From positions 1 through 8,666 of the forward strand of contig JAFABO010000115.1 in NCBI GenBank assembly GCA_023426005.1: 8,666 nt of DNA. Direction: 5' to 3'. Below are positions 1 through 6,162 of the stretch, piece by piece; within the stretch, counting starts at the first letter, position 1, and each line of letters opens with the position of its first letter. The notes beneath the pieces were generated by a model. That model was not told the origin of the DNA and searched no databases. It worked only from the letters and a program-made list of their open reading frames with translations. The translations under genes were made by a program, and so were the position numbers. Source of the stretch: Bacillota bacterium (lineage in GTDB: Bacteria; Bacillota; Clostridia; Acetivibrionales; DSM-1351).

Positions 1-752
1 GTATGGTTGACAATATAACCCACGAAATTATATTTGCACCTAATCTCGGCTGGGAGAGAGTCGATCTGGAGAGCATGATGTCCGGTATGGGCAATTTTCC
101 CATATATGTGGATAATGAAGCTATGTGTTCTGCCATAAGTGAAAATTGGATAGGCTGCTGTACCGAACAGAGAGATTTTGTATGTATAAACATGAAGTCC
201 GGTATAGGTTCGAGCATATTTGCAGACGGCAATCTTTACAGGGGCTGCAGCGGAAGCGCAGGGGAAATCGGCCACATAATGGTGGATCACAACGGGCCTA
301 AATGTGCCTGCGGAAACTATGGCTGTCTGGAAACTCTGGTTTCCTCAAGGTCGATGGTTGAGAAGGCACAAAAGCTTGTGAGACAGGGCCTGATAGCCGA
401 TTTCTCAGACGAGCTGGATATTAACTCCATAAACTCAATCGACTTCATCCTTGACGCCGTAAAGGCAGGCAACGAATCTGCAAGAGTCATTCTGGTGGAA
501 GCCGCCGGATATCTGGGCCTTGCAGTAGCAAATTTAATAAATACCATTAACCCTTCCAGGATAGTACTCGGGAAGGAATTGGTGAAGTTTTCAGAGGATA
601 TTTTAGAGCATATGCGGAACATTGCTCTGGCTAAGGCACTGAAATATCCGGCATCAAGGGTTGAGATACTCGCTTCGGAATTGGGTGAGGATTCTTCGGC
701 ACTTGGAGCGGCAATCATACCATTGAAAAAGCTCTTTGGCCACAGGCTGTAA
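1..752 (+). CDS. ROK-family transcriptional regulator, xylose-repressor (XylR/NagC) type; 5' end cut off by the window edge
   Basis: The frame is open to the left edge, so the first ATG (base 3) is almost certainly internal. About 249 residues of the sugar-binding domain are visible, whereas full ROK repressors are roughly 380-400 residues with an N-terminal winged HTH, which is missing here. Counting from that ATG, the start (VDN..PNLGW) matches the ROK N-lobe. GEIGH (residues 87-91) and CACGNYGCLE (101-110) form the ROK signature, with H91, C101, C103 and C108 as the zinc ligands. At the position of the kinase catalytic Asp the protein reads DNEA (37-40), with Glu instead of Asp. That favours a repressor over a sugar kinase. 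Its place 67 bp upstream of xylA suggests a xylose-responsive repressor of xylA, as in other Firmicutes. The ligand and the name xylR are inferred from this context. Confidence 0.88.
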   Translation, partial: MVDNITHEIIFAPNLGWERVDLESMMSGMGNFPIYVDNEAMCSAISENWIGCCTEQRDFVCINMKSGIGSSIFADGNLYRGCSGSAGEIGHIMVDHNGPKCACGNYGCLETLVSSRSMVEKAQKLVRQGLIADFSDELDINSINSIDFILDAVKAGNESARVILVEAAGYLGLAVANLINTINPSRIVLGKELVKFSEDILEHMRNIALAKALKYPASRVEILASELGEDSSALGAAIIPLKKLFGHRL

Positions 753-790
753 GAGAATAAATATAAACGTAGTTAATTTACTATTTAGCA

Positions 791-805
791 GCGTGCAAAG
801 CACGC
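791..805 (+). other. Small GC hairpin in the xylA leader
   Basis: GCGTGC-AAA-GCACGC is a perfect 6-bp stem with a 3-nt loop, ending 4 nt before the GGAGGG ribosome site of xylA. No T-run follows, so it is not an intrinsic terminator. It could protect a processed 5' end of xylA mRNA, tune ribosome access, or be part of a protein-binding site. The pairing is seen directly; the role is unknown. Confidence 0.5.
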
Positions 806-819
806 AGATGGAGGGTATT

Positions 820-2136
820 ATGTCGGAAATTTTCAGCGGAATTTCAAAAATCAAGTATGAAGGCGGTGGATCTGATAATCCATTGGCATTCAGGTACTAT
901 AATCCCGATGCGGTTATAGGCGGAAAGACAATGAAGGACCATTTAAGATTTGCAGTGGCTTACTGGCATACTTTTGCAGCTCCCGGTGCCGATATGTTTG
1001 GTACAGGTTCTTACGAAAGACCATGGAATACAATGTCTGCCATGGACGGTGCAAAATTTAAGGTTGAAGCAAACTTCGAGTTTGCCGAAAAAATAGGAGT
1101 TCCATTCTTCTGCTTCCATGACAGGGATATCGCACCGGAAGGAGATACTCTTGCCGAAACAAACAAGAACCTGGACGTGATAGTTTCTGCTATTAAGGAC
1201 AGAATGAAATCAAGTGATGTTAAACTTCTCTGGGGAACAACAAATGCATTCGGAAATCCAAGATTCATGCATGGTGCATCAACTTCACCAAATGCCGATA
1301 TCTTCGCATATGCAGCAGCTCAGGTTAAGAAGGCCATGGAAATCACAAAGGAATTGGGCGGAGAAAACTATGTATTCTGGGGTGGCAGAGAAGGCTATGA
1401 AACACTTTTGAATACAGATATGAAGCTTGAACTGGATAACCTGGCAAGATTCCTGAAAATGGCTGTGGATTACGCCAGGGAAATAGGCTTCAACGGGCAG
1501 TTCCTTATTGAACCAAAGCCAAAGGAACCGACAAAACACCAGTATGACTTTGATGCAGGTACTGTTATAGGCTTCTTGAAGACATACGGTTTAGATCCAT
1601 ACTTCAAGCTCAACATTGAAGCAAACCACGCAACTTTAGCCGGACACACCTTCCAGCACGAGCTCACTGTATGCAGAATCAACAATATGCTGGGAAGCAT
1701 TGATGCAAACCAGGGTGATGTAATGCTTGGATGGGATACAGACCAATTCCCCACCAACCTTTATGATGCCGCTCTTGCCATGTATGAAGTATTGAAGGCA
1801 GGCGGTCTGGGCAAAGGCGGTTTGAACTTCGACTCCAAAGTCAGAAGAGGGTCATTTGAACCGGCTGACCTGTTCTATGGACATATTGCCGGTATGGATA
1901 CCTTTGCAAAGGGTCTTATCATAGCTGACAAAATGGTGACCGACGGTAAGTTTGATGCATTTGTCGCCGACAGATATTCAAGCTACACAACCGGAATCGG
2001 AAAAGATATAGTTGACGGTAAAGTAGGCTTCAAGGAATTGGAAAAGCACGCACTTAGCGTTAAGATCCAAAACAAGTCAGGCCGTCAGGAAATGCTGGAG
2101 TCCCTGCTGAACCAGTACATCTGCGAAACCAAATAA
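820..2136 (+). CDS. xylA: Xylose isomerase (EC 5.3.1.5), type II
   Basis: Converts D-xylose to D-xylulose in the cytoplasm, the first step of isomerase-type xylose use, and needs divalent metal. The start at 820 follows GGAGGG (810-815). Upstream in-frame ATGs at 736 and 808 lie inside the ROK gene or on the ribosome site. The resulting 438-residue protein has the usual length of long (type II) isomerases. Active-site residues are all present: H100 and D103 in FHDRDIAPEG; E231 and K233 in IEPKPKEP; E267 and H270 in NIEANHATLAGH; D295 in SIDANQGD; D306 and D308 in GWDTDQFP; and D338 in LNFDSKVRRG. W138 and V185 correspond to the substrate-pocket Trp and Val known from the Thermoanaerobacterium enzyme. 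The gene ends in tandem stops (TAATAA) just before a strong terminator, so it is last in its transcript. It may be co-transcribed with the ROK gene; I saw no convincing separate promoter in the 67-bp gap. No xylulokinase gene follows. Confidence 0.97.
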   Translation: MSEIFSGISKIKYEGGGSDNPLAFRYYNPDAVIGGKTMKDHLRFAVAYWHTFAAPGADMFGTGSYERPWNTMSAMDGAKFKVEANFEFAEKIGVPFFCFHDRDIAPEGDTLAETNKNLDVIVSAIKDRMKSSDVKLLWGTTNAFGNPRFMHGASTSPNADIFAYAAAQVKKAMEITKELGGENYVFWGGREGYETLLNTDMKLELDNLARFLKMAVDYAREIGFNGQFLIEPKPKEPTKHQYDFDAGTVIGFLKTYGLDPYFKLNIEANHATLAGHTFQHELTVCRINNMLGSIDANQGDVMLGWDTDQFPTNLYDAALAMYEVLKAGGLGKGGLNFDSKVRRGSFEPADLFYGHIAGMDTFAKGLIIADKMVTDGKFDAFVADRYSSYTTGIGKDIVDGKVGFKELEKHALSVKIQNKSGRQEMLESLLNQYICETK

Positions 2137-2148
2137 TAAATACGGATA

Positions 2149-2183
2149 AAAAAACCCTGCGCTTTCAAAGCGCAGGGTTTTTT
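2149..2183 (+). terminator. Rho-independent terminator after xylA
   Basis: Bases 2149-2165 and 2167-2183 are perfect reverse complements around C2166. In practice this is a GC-rich stem (CCCTGCGC/GCGCAGGG) with a TTTCAAA loop, flanked by six A on the left and six T on the right. The symmetry means it could also stop transcripts from the opposite strand, although no - strand gene ends here. It lies 13 bp past the xylA stop and separates the xylose unit from the padR operon. Confidence 0.95.
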
Positions 2184-2247
2184 AGCGTATAGAAATTTAT
2201 ACTTTCGCCTTGTCCCTAATTACCATTATTTTTATTCACATTGGGTA

Positions 2248-2282
2248 TTGAATTTTGACAATATGGGTGTATAATATAACAT
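2248..2282 (+). promoter_or_regulatory. Candidate promoter of the padR-DUF4180 operon
   Basis: Two overlapping sigma-A readings fit. One is TTGAAT (2248-2253), a 16-bp spacer and a perfect TATAAT (2270-2275). The other is a perfect TTGACA (2255-2260), a 16-bp spacer and TAACAT (2277-2282). In either case the -10 box or start point falls on the palindromes at 2275-2304, so a bound repressor would block transcription. Confidence 0.65.
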
Positions 2283-2304
2283 ATGTTATAGTTAACATAT
2301 GTTA
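2275..2304 (+). promoter_or_regulatory. Tandem palindromic operator containing a PadR box
   Basis: The 12-bp palindrome TAACATATGTTA occurs twice, at 2277-2288 and 2293-2304, with centres 16 bp apart. The first copy extends to a perfect 16-bp palindrome (2275-2290). Between the two centres lies ATGT-N8-ACAT (2283-2298), widened to TATGTTA-N4-TAACATA (2282-2299). ATGT-N8-ACAT is the published PadR-box form, known for example from LmrR. The site ends 21 bp before the padR start codon, so negative autoregulation is the likely function. Confidence 0.75.
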
Positions 2305-2325
2305 GCGAAGTGGGGAGTGTCAATA

Positions 2326-2877
2326 ATGTCAATAAAACATGCAATTTTAGGAGTATTAGGCTGGAAGCCGACAACGGGGTATGATTTGAAAAAGTTTTTT
2401 GAGAATTCAACTTCAATGTATTGGTCAGGGAACAATAACCAGATTTATAAGGCTCTGGTACAGCTGCTGGAGGAAGGCCTGGTAACCAATGAAATTCAGC
2501 ATCAGGAAAAAGCACCGACAAAGAAGGTTTATTCAATAACCGGAAAAGGGCTGGATGAACTGAAGCAATGGGTTCTATCTGCACCGGGGGCTCCTGAGTT
2601 CAGAAAAACCTTTTTGGTTCAGCTTTCCTGGGCCGATTTACTCACGGAGGAAGAACTGTTGGAGGTTTTATCAAATTATGAGGATGAAATAAAAATACAA
2701 TTGCTGATCCACGAAGAAAAGAACAGGCGCAGAAAGGATTCTCCCTCACGAAGCTCAAGAGAAGTGCTTCTGTGGGATATGATCTCGGAAAATATTATTT
2801 CTTCCTATAAAAACGAACTGAATTGGATTGAAAATTTACGACAGCGGCTGTATAAAAAAGGATTATTTGAGGAGTGA
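2326..2877 (+). CDS. PadR-family transcriptional regulator
   Basis: A 183-residue repressor-type protein. The start at 2326 is set by GGGGAG (2312-2317) 8 nt upstream and by the family-typical opening MSIKHAILGVLG. The in-frame ATG at 2299 lies inside the operator and has no ribosome site. Residues 1-83 form the PadR winged HTH: GYDLKKFFENS, then the helix around YWSGNNNQIYKALVQLLEEGLV, then the wing ending in KKVYSITGKGLDELKQWV. Residues 84-183 are mostly charged helix and match the C-terminal dimerisation domain of longer PadR proteins (Vir_act_alpha_C type). PadR proteins usually sense small aromatic or drug-like molecules or stress and repress adjacent genes. The operator just upstream indicates autoregulation. 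Its stop lies 5 nt before the next ATG, so the downstream DUF4180 gene shares its mRNA. The inducer is unknown. Confidence 0.93.
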   Translation: MSIKHAILGVLGWKPTTGYDLKKFFENSTSMYWSGNNNQIYKALVQLLEEGLVTNEIQHQEKAPTKKVYSITGKGLDELKQWVLSAPGAPEFRKTFLVQLSWADLLTEEELLEVLSNYEDEIKIQLLIHEEKNRRRKDSPSRSSREVLLWDMISENIISSYKNELNWIENLRQRLYKKGLFEE

Positions 2878-2882
2878 ATTAA

Positions 2883-3245
2883 ATGGATTATAACATAATT
2901 GAAAAAGGAACAAAAAGATATATCGAGGTAATATCGGCTGATAATCTTCTGAACAATGAACAAGACGCACTTGATCTCATTTCCCTGAGCTGGGAAAACG
3001 ATATACAGCAGCAGATGCTTCATGGGGAAGTACTGTCGGAGGAGTTCTTCAATCTTAAGACCGGTGTTGCCGGAAAAATGCTGCAAAAGTTTATAAATTA
3101 CGGCATCAGGGTGGCGGCAATAATACCCGCACAGGCAGCAAACACCGGCAGGTTCCGGGAGATGGTGCTGGAGACCAATAAAGGCAATGCCTTTAGAGTG
3201 TTTGCCACTCGTGAAGCTGCCGAGGACTGGCTTATAAACAGCTAA
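2883..3245 (+). CDS. DUF4180 domain protein
   Basis: A 120-residue soluble protein with no signal peptide or membrane segment; the domain fills it. Its ribosome site TGAGGAG (2868-2874) lies within the last codons of padR, and the genes are 5 nt apart, so translation is probably coupled. The family core is clear in SEEFFNLKTGVAGKMLQKFINYG (residues 52-74) and in the C-terminal part with ETNKG (97-101) and FATREAAEDWL (107-117). As I recall the family, the segment after the core strand usually reads like AIVGDFS.Y.SK; here it is AAIIPAQAANTGRF (78-91), a noticeable divergence. The family's biochemical function is not established, though the alternating strand-helix pattern looks like a small alpha/beta fold. 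Co-transcription with a PadR regulator suggests it acts in the same response, perhaps as an effector or a partner protein. That role is inference. Confidence 0.88.
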   Translation: MDYNIIEKGTKRYIEVISADNLLNNEQDALDLISLSWENDIQQQMLHGEVLSEEFFNLKTGVAGKMLQKFINYGIRVAAIIPAQAANTGRFREMVLETNKGNAFRVFATREAAEDWLINS

Positions 3246-3293
3246 GGCCCGGGCTTTAGAGAGAGCAAACCGGAGTTTAAAGAATCTGCTGGG

Positions 3294-3324
3294 CAGGGGT
3301 GCCGCACCAACCCTGATATTATTT
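3294..3324 (+). terminator. Possible weak terminator after the padR-DUF4180 operon
   Basis: CAGGG (3294-3298) pairs with CCCTG (3311-3315), and GTG (3299-3301) with CAC (3305-3307), giving a CCG loop and a 3-nt bulge. ATATTATTT follows. The tail is not a clean T-run, and this is the only terminator-like structure between the two convergent genes, so the call is tentative. Confidence 0.3.
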
Positions 3325-3341
3325 GAACTATTATTTGAACT
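3318..3341. repeat. Exact 12-bp tandem duplication at the nitroreductase stop codon
   Basis: ATTATTTGAACT occurs at 3318-3329 and again at 3330-3341 without a spacer. On the - strand the second copy encodes the last codons and the TAA stop of the nitroreductase gene. The first copy repeats those codons in frame beyond it, starting with TAG and ending with another TAA. A replication-slippage duplication of the gene end is the simplest explanation. Confidence 0.9.
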
Positions 3342-3972
3342 CCAGAATACTGCTCTGATCCTTCAGGTTTTTTTGTTTTGGGAAATAGCTGGGTGCTCCA
3401 ACGGGAATCACACTTAAAAGTCTTAGATCCTCCCGTACCTCAAGGATTTCCTTTATTTTGTCTTCCGCGATGACGGGGTCGTTCATCCAGCAGGCGCCAT
3501 AGCCTTTTTCGGCCACTGCCAGCAGCAGATTCTGGATTGCCGCACCGATTGATAGAATGTCATAAGAACCGAGTTTATCAACCATCCCGCGGTAATTATA
3601 ACCCTTTTCAAAAAAAGCCCGGACAGCTTCTTCATCATAAAATTTTGTTTTGTCCATGAAAACAAAAATCACAAGAGGGGCATTCCTAAAAAAGCTGACG
3701 GCTTTTTCCCTGGAGTTGAGAAATCCGGGAGTTGCTCCGGAATAGCCTTCACCATAGAAATTCCGTGCCGACTCCGCCGTACCGTCGGCCAACTTATTTA
3801 TCAAAGCCTTATCATCCACTGCGACAAAATACCAGCATTGGCTGTCACAGCCGCTGGGAGCATGCACAGCGCAGGAAATAAAATACTCCACTGCTTCCCT
3901 TGGAACCGGTTTATCTGAAAATTTCCGTATGCTTCTCCTGCTTGCAGCTAAATTAAAAAAATTACTTTCCAT
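3331..3972 (-). CDS. Nitroreductase-family FMN-dependent oxidoreductase
   Basis: A 213-residue cytoplasmic flavoprotein, expected to be a homodimer that uses NAD(P)H to reduce nitro compounds, quinones or similar acceptors. The natural substrate cannot be told from sequence. The start has a good ribosome site on the - strand (AGGAGA, 3983-3978). Family signs, in order: the FMN-phosphate motif SRRSIRKF (residues 11-18); HAPSGCDSQCWYFV (37-50), the usual APS..N.QPW block with D43 and C46 in place of the common Asn and Pro; the helix IGAAIQNLLLAVAEKGYGACWM (142-163); and VIPVGAP (188-194). These substitutions suggest a diverged subgroup rather than a classic NfsB enzyme. The gene converges on the padR-DUF4180 operon with an 85-bp gap. 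It has its own upstream region, so it is not in that operon, though a shared stress role is possible. Confidence 0.92.
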   Translation of the reverse strand: MESNFFNLAASRRSIRKFSDKPVPREAVEYFISCAVHAPSGCDSQCWYFVAVDDKALINKLADGTAESARNFYGEGYSGATPGFLNSREKAVSFFRNAPLVIFVFMDKTKFYDEEAVRAFFEKGYNYRGMVDKLGSYDILSIGAAIQNLLLAVAEKGYGACWMNDPVIAEDKIKEILEVREDLRLLSVIPVGAPSYFPKQKNLKDQSSILEFK

Positions 3973-4043
3973 AGAGCTCTCCTATCTGATTTATTTGGTT
4001 TAATGAGTATATACTGGTTATATATTTATTACATGCCAATTAT

Positions 4044-4052
4044 ATTATAACA
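4044..4052 (-). promoter_or_regulatory. Candidate extended -10 promoter for the nitroreductase gene
   Basis: Read on the - strand, this is TGT-TATAAT, a perfect -10 box with the TG extension. The start point would be near 4038, leaving a leader of about 65 nt. No good -35 box is visible at the expected distance, which extended -10 promoters can tolerate. Confidence 0.45.
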
Positions 4053-4126
4053 AAATTAACATTCCGGACGAGTAGATTACATTACATTAAATCAATTTGT
4101 TAAGAAATAATTAAAGAATTCATAAT

Positions 4127-4153
4127 TTGTATTTAAGAATAATCTGTTATTAT
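4127..4153 (+). promoter_or_regulatory. Candidate promoter of the PAP2-glycosyltransferase operon
   Basis: TTGTAT (4127-4132) is followed after 15 bp by TATTAT (4148-4153), which is preceded by TGT as an extended -10. Transcription would start near 4160, about 23 nt before the PAP2 start codon. The rest of the 210-bp divergent spacer is very AT-rich and shows no clear operator. Confidence 0.5.
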
Positions 4154-4182
4154 GCTTGTAGGGGATAGTTGTGGAGGATACC

Positions 4183-4716
4183 ATGAGTGAAATTAAAGGA
4201 CTTCTTTATGCAACCGATTTAAATACGCTTTTGCTTTTTAACAAATCAATAAAATGCAGATTCCTGGATCGGGTAATGCCCTTGCTTACACAAATGGGAA
4301 GTGCCGTATTTACAATTTCCAGCTGTCTTTTGATTATCTGCATAGGAAAAGGGGAAACGAGAGGGATAGGTTTAAAAGCGCTGGTATCTCTGGCTGTAAG
4401 CCACTTAATTGTGCATCTCCTGAAAAACAGGGTATGCAGATTAAGACCCATAGATGTTTTACCAAACCTGAATACTTTCAACGTGGCAATTGACTATTAC
4501 TCCTTTCCGTCGGGACACACAACGGCTGTATTTGCAATTGCAACTACATTGGCTTTTAATGCGCCTTTTCTTGCTTTTGCAGGTTTTCCGGTGGCATTTA
4601 TCGTCGGGATAACCAGATTGTATCTGGGAGTGCACTATCCCTCGGATGTTCTGGCAGGGATGGCTTTGGCGACCTTTACCACAGCGGCAATACAATTCGT
4701 CTCAAATTTGCTTTAA
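4183..4716 (+). CDS. PAP2-family membrane phosphatase
   Basis: A 177-residue integral membrane acid-phosphatase-like enzyme that removes phosphate from a lipid phosphate or pyrophosphate. Undecaprenyl pyrophosphate (BcrC-like) or phosphatidic acid/phosphatidylglycerol phosphate are the usual substrates. All three catalytic motifs are present: KNRVCRLRP (residues 81-89; K-x6-RP), PSGH (109-112, H112 the likely acid/base), and TRLYLGVHYPSD (144-155; R145, nucleophile H151 and D155), with Thr where many members have Ser. Hydrophobic segments lie near 38-55, 64-80, 113-131, 133-147 and 157-175. ATG 4183 is chosen because GGAGG (4173-4177) lies 5 nt before it. An in-frame GTG at 4171, with AGGGGA upstream, would add four residues (annotated length 181) and cannot be excluded. 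The 36-bp gap to the glycosyltransferase suggests one operon and a role in lipid-carrier recycling or glycan export. That role is inferred. Confidence 0.92.
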   Translation: MSEIKGLLYATDLNTLLLFNKSIKCRFLDRVMPLLTQMGSAVFTISSCLLIICIGKGETRGIGLKALVSLAVSHLIVHLLKNRVCRLRPIDVLPNLNTFNVAIDYYSFPSGHTTAVFAIATTLAFNAPFLAFAGFPVAFIVGITRLYLGVHYPSDVLAGMALATFTTAAIQFVSNLL

Positions 4717-4752
4717 AAGTACAAAAATACATTAACACAGGGGGCAGCCGGT

Positions 4753-5997
4753 ATGGAATTTATAAAATACATGGACTTCAGCGCAAATACTCTTTTTATA
4801 GCGGCAATTACTATTATACTGACGGTTTTGGCATATTTTTTTATCATATCTGTATTTGGTTGGAGAAAAAGGCCGGAAAGCCGTGAAGATTCTTACCCGG
4901 ATAAAAATTACGCAATTATTGTTGCTGCGCATAATGAACAGTCTGTTATAGGCAATACCATCAGAAGTATAAAAGCAATGAATTATCCGGAAGAAAAATA
5001 CGGGATATTTGTAATAGCAGACAACTGCACCGATGATACGGCCAACATTGCGAGAGCCTGCGGAGCAGCGGTGTTTGAAAGGCAGGACACTTCAAATAAA
5101 GGAAAAGGCCATGCGTTGAAATGGATGTTTGATAAATTATTCGGTTCTGATTTTGAATTTGATGCCGTATGTATACTTGATGCCGATAATCTGGTATCAA
5201 AAGACTTCCTGCTGCAGATCAATAAAAAGATGAAAAAGGGTTATCAGGTGGTTCAGGGCTATAGAGATATGAAAAACCCCTGGGATTCGTGGATCACCTC
5301 CTCCTATTCCATAACCTATTGGCTGGCAAACAGGCTGTGCCAGCTGCCCAGGCAGTACCTTGGAATGAATTGCACACTGACGGGCAGCGGATATGCTGTG
5401 AGTGTTGAAACGCTTAAGAAAATCGGATGGGAAATAGAAACCCTGACTGAAGATGTGGAGTTCTATTTCCAGCTCTGTCTGAATGACGTTAAAATAGGCT
5501 GGGCTCATGATGCGGTAATATTTGACGAACAGCCAGTTACGCTGTCCCAGTCCTGGAGGCAGCGCACCCGGTGGATGCAGGGACATTTCAGCTGTGCCTT
5601 TCTGTATGGCAGACGGGTATTCGGCAAGCTTCTCAGAGACAGGAGCCTGCAGGCCTTTGATACGGCGGTTATGCTATTCTACCCGTTTTTGTATGTTATG
5701 GGCAGTCTATTGATGGCATTTCAGGCAATGAGAACAATCATATTCCAGATAGATGACACAAATTTAAAAGCTTTACTGCTTTTTGCGGTAATGTCGATAA
5801 TTACTTTTGTGGCACAGAATATTTTTTCTGTGACTGTTCTGGTAAATGAGAAGAAAGCCAGCAAAAACCTGATAATGGGTTTGGTGGTGCTTCCGATTTT
5901 CAATTTCACCTGGATACCCATTATGATTCAGGGGTACTTTTCCAGAAAAAATAAGAACTGGGCACATATAGCTCATACTTCCGCTGCCCGGCTATAG
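4753..5997 (+). CDS. Membrane-bound family 2 glycosyltransferase (processive-type)
   Basis: A 414-residue inner-membrane glycosyltransferase. An N-terminal membrane helix (about residues 13-36) leads into a cytosolic GT-A domain opening with YAIIVAAHNEQSVIGNTIRSI (53-73). The nucleotide-sugar Asp is D90 (IADNCTDDTAN), the metal-binding DxD is D143-D145 (LDADN), the acceptor-side acidic motif is TED (232-234), and QRTRW (270-274) is the QxxRW motif of processive enzymes such as cellulose, hyaluronan and poly-GlcNAc synthases. C-terminal membrane segments lie near 303-325, 338-363 and 373-394. There is no PilZ domain, and the length resembles YdaM- or PgaC-like proteins rather than full BcsA. 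The ribosome site AGGGGG (4739-4744) lies 8 nt before the start. Likely products are an exopolysaccharide or a glycolipid head group; the sugar cannot be told. It is probably co-transcribed with the PAP2 gene. Confidence 0.93.
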   Translation: MEFIKYMDFSANTLFIAAITIILTVLAYFFIISVFGWRKRPESREDSYPDKNYAIIVAAHNEQSVIGNTIRSIKAMNYPEEKYGIFVIADNCTDDTANIARACGAAVFERQDTSNKGKGHALKWMFDKLFGSDFEFDAVCILDADNLVSKDFLLQINKKMKKGYQVVQGYRDMKNPWDSWITSSYSITYWLANRLCQLPRQYLGMNCTLTGSGYAVSVETLKKIGWEIETLTEDVEFYFQLCLNDVKIGWAHDAVIFDEQPVTLSQSWRQRTRWMQGHFSCAFLYGRRVFGKLLRDRSLQAFDTAVMLFYPFLYVMGSLLMAFQAMRTIIFQIDDTNLKALLLFAVMSIITFVAQNIFSVTVLVNEKKASKNLIMGLVVLPIFNFTWIPIMIQGYFSRKNKNWAHIAHTSAARL

Positions 5998-6037
5998 CTT
6001 GAAAAACAAAAACCTGGCGAGAGTATTTGTGTAATAT

Positions 6038-6061
6038 GCATAAAAATAAATTTGTGCTTTT
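6038..6061 (+). terminator. Possible weak AT-rich terminator after the glycosyltransferase gene
   Basis: GCATAAA (6038-6044) pairs with TTTGTGC (6051-6057) through seven pairs, one of them G-U, around a 6-nt loop, and TTTT follows. The stem is weak and AT-rich. No better terminator is present before the LacI-type promoter. Confidence 0.3.
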
Positions 6062-6076
6062 AGTAAAATATATACA

Positions 6077-6107
6077 TTGATACAAATATACTTCATGTTA
6101 CTATATT
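6077..6107 (+). promoter_or_regulatory. Candidate promoter of the uORF-LacI regulator unit
   Basis: TTGATA (6077-6082) is followed after 16 bp by TACTAT (6099-6104) with a TGT extension (6096-6098). An alternative -10 is TATATT (6102-6107) with a 19-bp spacer. Either start point would fall within operator O1 (6110-6123), so repressor binding there would block initiation. Confidence 0.5.
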
Positions 6108-6109
6108 TA

Positions 6110-6125
6110 TGTAACCGGTTGCACA
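6110..6125 (+). promoter_or_regulatory. LacI-type operator O1
   Basis: TGTAACCGGTTGCA (6110-6123) is a palindrome centred on CCGG with one mismatched pair. It has the TGnAAnCGnTTnCA form of LacI-family operators. Its right half, GGTTGCACA, is the reverse complement of the left half of O2, so the same protein probably binds both. It also resembles a catabolite-responsive (CcpA, cre) site, differing from the strict consensus at one position. Confidence 0.7.
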
Positions 6126-6162
6126 GAGGATAAAATGTTTTGCAGCCAATTTTTTTTACTTA

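Noticed and set aside
317..718. 133-codon open frame on the - strand inside the ROK gene
   Set aside because: It lies fully opposite a well-supported ROK domain, has no family features, and looks like a shadow of the coding frame. The same applies to the other antisense frames within xylA, the glycosyltransferase and the regulators.
764..790. Possible ROK/XylR operator in the gap before xylA (TAAAC-GTA-GTTAA and nearby A/T-rich bases)
   Set aside because: The symmetry is short and imperfect, and it does not match the long GTTTGTTTAAACAAAC-type operators known for Firmicute XylR, so I cannot support it.
736..819. In-frame N-terminal extension of xylA beginning at ATG 736
   Set aside because: It overlaps the end of the ROK gene, has no good ribosome site, and adds residues not seen in type II xylose isomerases. 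GGAGGG before ATG 820 settles the start.
3242..3259. Imperfect palindrome CTAAGGCCCGGGCTTTAG at the DUF4180 stop codon as a terminator
   Set aside because: It has no loop and no following T-run. It may be chance, so it was not annotated as a terminator.
4018..4110. Very AT-rich spacer considered as an origin-like or curved-DNA element
   Set aside because: No repeated DnaA-box-like motif or phased A-tracts were found. It is adequately explained as a divergent promoter region.
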